Assembly: GCF_008329715.1 (NCBI RefSeq)
Contig: NZ_VTSR01000004.1
Location: forward strand, 1-64,000
Source of the DNA: Gimesia chilikensis
GTDB lineage: Bacteria; Planctomycetota; Planctomycetia; Planctomycetales; Planctomycetaceae
Direction of reading: 5' to 3'
DNA: 64,000 nucleotides
Made by a program: the position numbers and the translations under genes. The stretch's first letter is position 1. The number at the start of each line of letters is the position of its first letter. Shown piece after piece: positions 63,694 to 64,000 of the stretch. A model generated the notes under the pieces. It was not told the DNA's origin, ran no database searches, and saw nothing but the letters and a program-made list of their open reading frames with translations.

Positions 63694-64000
63694 CTATTTC
63701 TTCTTCGGGCGAAAAGCGACCAGACGCTCCTCATCGGTCTCCAGAAAGGGACCTTCCAGCAGGTCGATACAATACGGGACAGCCGGAAAGACAGCATCCA
63801 GGCATTCCTGGATCGCCTTGGGCTGACCAGGCAGATTGATGATCAACGTCCCACCTCGGATCACGGCGGTCTGCCGGGAGAGAATGGCGGTTGGTACTTT
63901 TTCGAGTGAGACCTTCCGCATCAGTTCTCCAAAGCCGGGCATCTCTTTTTCCGCGACTGCGAGTGTCGCTTCCGGCGTGATGTCCCGTCTGGCAGGACCG
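63694..64000 (-). CDS. mogA: MogA/MoaB-type molybdopterin biosynthesis protein (C-terminal part)
   Basis: Only the C-terminal 101 residues are in the window; the gene runs off the right edge. The phrase ARRDITPEATLAVAEKEMPGF and the following GELMRKVSLEK, AILSRQTAVIRGGTLIINLPG match the MogA/MoaB/Cnx1G family, which adenylates molybdopterin before molybdenum insertion. The C-terminal tail FLETDEERLVAFRPKKK is ordinary for the family. It converges on the TatD-like gene. A molybdoenzyme is not seen here. Confidence 0.9.
   Translation of the reverse strand, partial: GPARRDITPEATLAVAEKEMPGFGELMRKVSLEKVPTAILSRQTAVIRGGTLIINLPGQPKAIQECLDAVFPAVPYCIDLLEGPFLETDEERLVAFRPKKK

Overview
The window looks like chromosomal DNA of a planctomycete, most likely a Gimesia/Planctomyces-type organism. 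The reasons are a secreted sulfatase, a DUF1080 exported protein, a prenyltransferase-repeat exported protein, many exported proteins and lipoproteins of no known family, an N-type ATPase operon, and intermediate G+C. This placement is inferred from gene content; no rRNA or other phylogenetic marker is present. I found no tRNA, rRNA, CRISPR array, insertion sequence or phage gene.

Layout. 0.6-5.6 kb: an exported M20 amidohydrolase, a PAC2 protein, an archaeal-type S-adenosylmethionine synthetase, then (minus strand) protein-isoaspartate methyltransferase and a CBS-pair protein. 5.8-8.5 kb: an Hsp20 gene behind a structured leader holding a small coupled ORF, an orphan NarL-type response regulator and a baeRF-type (release-factor-like) protein. 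9.0-19.9 kb: one tightly packed plus-strand operon for a group 3b-type NADP-linked [NiFe] hydrogenase (cyclic-nucleotide-domain protein, then beta, gamma, delta and alpha subunits), its maturation protease and hypA-B-F-C-D-E. 19.9-27.3 kb (minus strand): an N-type ATPase operon atpD-C-Q-R-B-E-F-A-G followed by a CBS protein. 27.7-31.8 kb: phosphoenolpyruvate synthase, a hemerythrin-like protein and a zinc alcohol dehydrogenase. Together 5-32 kb reads as an island for low-oxygen or energy-limited life: redox balancing by hydrogenase, ion pumping, gluconeogenic/fermentative enzymes and protein protection.

31.9-49.2 kb is mixed housekeeping and planctomycete-specific genes: sulfatase, sugar isomerase, DAHP synthase, DUF1080, a GAF-GGDEF cyclase, a glycosyltransferase, a leucine-rich lipoprotein, an enolase-superfamily enzyme, a HEAT-repeat protein, a histone-deacetylase-like hydrolase, a ferredoxin and a universal stress protein. 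49.3-51.3 kb holds dnaJ-(membrane protein)-rnpA-yidD. 51.6-53.7 kb is a MacB/Lol-type ABC pair, and 54.9 kb is argB. 57.4-62.2 kb is a four-gene overlapping operon joining a large exported protein, an ABC ATPase, an FtsX-like permease and a ZnuA-like metal-binding lipoprotein. The right edge has a TatD/EboB-like hydrolase and the C-terminal part of a MogA/MoaB-type gene.

The most notable find is in the 346-base gap in front of the DAHP synthase gene (35334-35680, minus strand). It contains a near-consensus promoter, a Shine-Dalgarno, a 42-codon leader peptide in which 12 codons are Phe, Tyr or Trp, and a strong intrinsic terminator 35 bases before the start codon. An alternative fold using the terminator's 5' arm is also possible. 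This has every part of a ribosome-mediated attenuator sensing all three aromatic amino acids at the first step of their synthesis.
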